Shown here: piece after piece, positions 6,285 through 6,350 of the stretch | How positions within the stretch are numbered: position 1 is the first letter of the stretch | How the letters are laid out: every line of letters starts with the position of its first letter | Origin: an uncultured Verrucomicrobiota bacterium | GTDB taxonomy: Bacteria > Verrucomicrobiota > Verrucomicrobiia > Limisphaerales > UBA9464 | Direction of reading: 5' to 3' | Length of the DNA: 6,350 bases | NCBI GenBank assembly: GCA_903930165.1 | Contig: CAIYXO010000497.1 | Coordinates: 1-6,350 of the forward strand | Made by a program: the position numbers and the translations under genes | Notes under the pieces: generated by a model | What the model was told of the DNA's origin: nothing | Database searches by the model: none | Seen by the model: the letters and a program-made list of their open reading frames with translations, nothing else

Positions 6285-6350
6285 GTGAGCCATCTGCTGG
6301 ACGTCAACCTCCTGTTGGCCTCCGGTTGGAACATCCACCTCGACCACGCC
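6285..6350 (+). CDS. PIN-domain toxin (VapC-like), N-terminal 22 codons only
   Basis: The frame starts at GTG 6285 and runs off the right edge. The visible residues begin MSHLLDVNLLLASGW and continue NIHLDHA. This is the opening beta strand of a PIN domain, with the first metal-binding aspartate D6 in LLDVN. The spacing to a Trp and a His-x-x-His-Ala stretch is as in VapC family toxins. These proteins are Mg-dependent ribonucleases that typically cut tRNA or rRNA and halt growth when released from the antitoxin. About 110-120 residues, including the remaining acidic catalytic residues, would lie outside the window, so activity cannot be judged. Position directly after an AbrB-fold antitoxin, with its own GGAGG site, strongly supports the call despite the short length. 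Confidence 0.85.
   Translation, partial: MSHLLDVNLLLASGWNIHLDHA

Overview
The window looks like a piece of a GC-rich chromosome from an environmental bacterium, most likely Verrucomicrobiota or a near relative. The main clue is the secreted protein in the middle. It ends in a C-terminal module (LERSADLRAWTPLE ... GGFYRVVSP) that recurs at the ends of exported proteins in that phylum. It also carries Ig-like, DSWDGDD/IGDESW and Calx-beta modules typical of the same group. This assignment is inference from protein style; there is no rRNA or marker gene here.

Layout. Three genes lie on the minus strand and are read from right to left. They are a NagD-type HAD phosphatase (start 5713, stop 4793), a 709-residue exported multidomain beta-sandwich protein (4723 to 2594), and the first 768 codons of an RND/HAE1-type inner-membrane efflux pump (start 2305, running off the left edge). 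The gap between nagD and the surface protein is only 69 bp and holds a perfect 9-bp hairpin. The gap between the surface protein and the pump is 288 bp. It holds a purine-rich CGCAA-type dispersed element and a small direct-repeat cluster. At the right end, divergent from nagD across 323 bp, a type II toxin-antitoxin pair begins on the plus strand. It comprises a complete 75-residue AbrB/MazE-fold antitoxin (6037-6264) and the first 22 codons of a PIN-domain (VapC-like) toxin (from 6285).

How the parts relate. The three minus-strand genes are co-directional but functionally unrelated, so they are probably neighbours rather than a pathway. The pump has no periplasmic adaptor gene immediately upstream; one may lie beyond the left edge or elsewhere. 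The antitoxin and toxin form a two-gene operon, each with a plausible ribosome-binding site. Two small inverted repeats upstream of the antitoxin are candidate autoregulatory operators. I see no tRNA, rRNA, CRISPR array, insertion sequence or prophage gene. I see no clearly new system; the most useful leads are the module architecture of the surface protein, the His/Pro-rich tail on NagD, and the intergenic repeat and hairpin.
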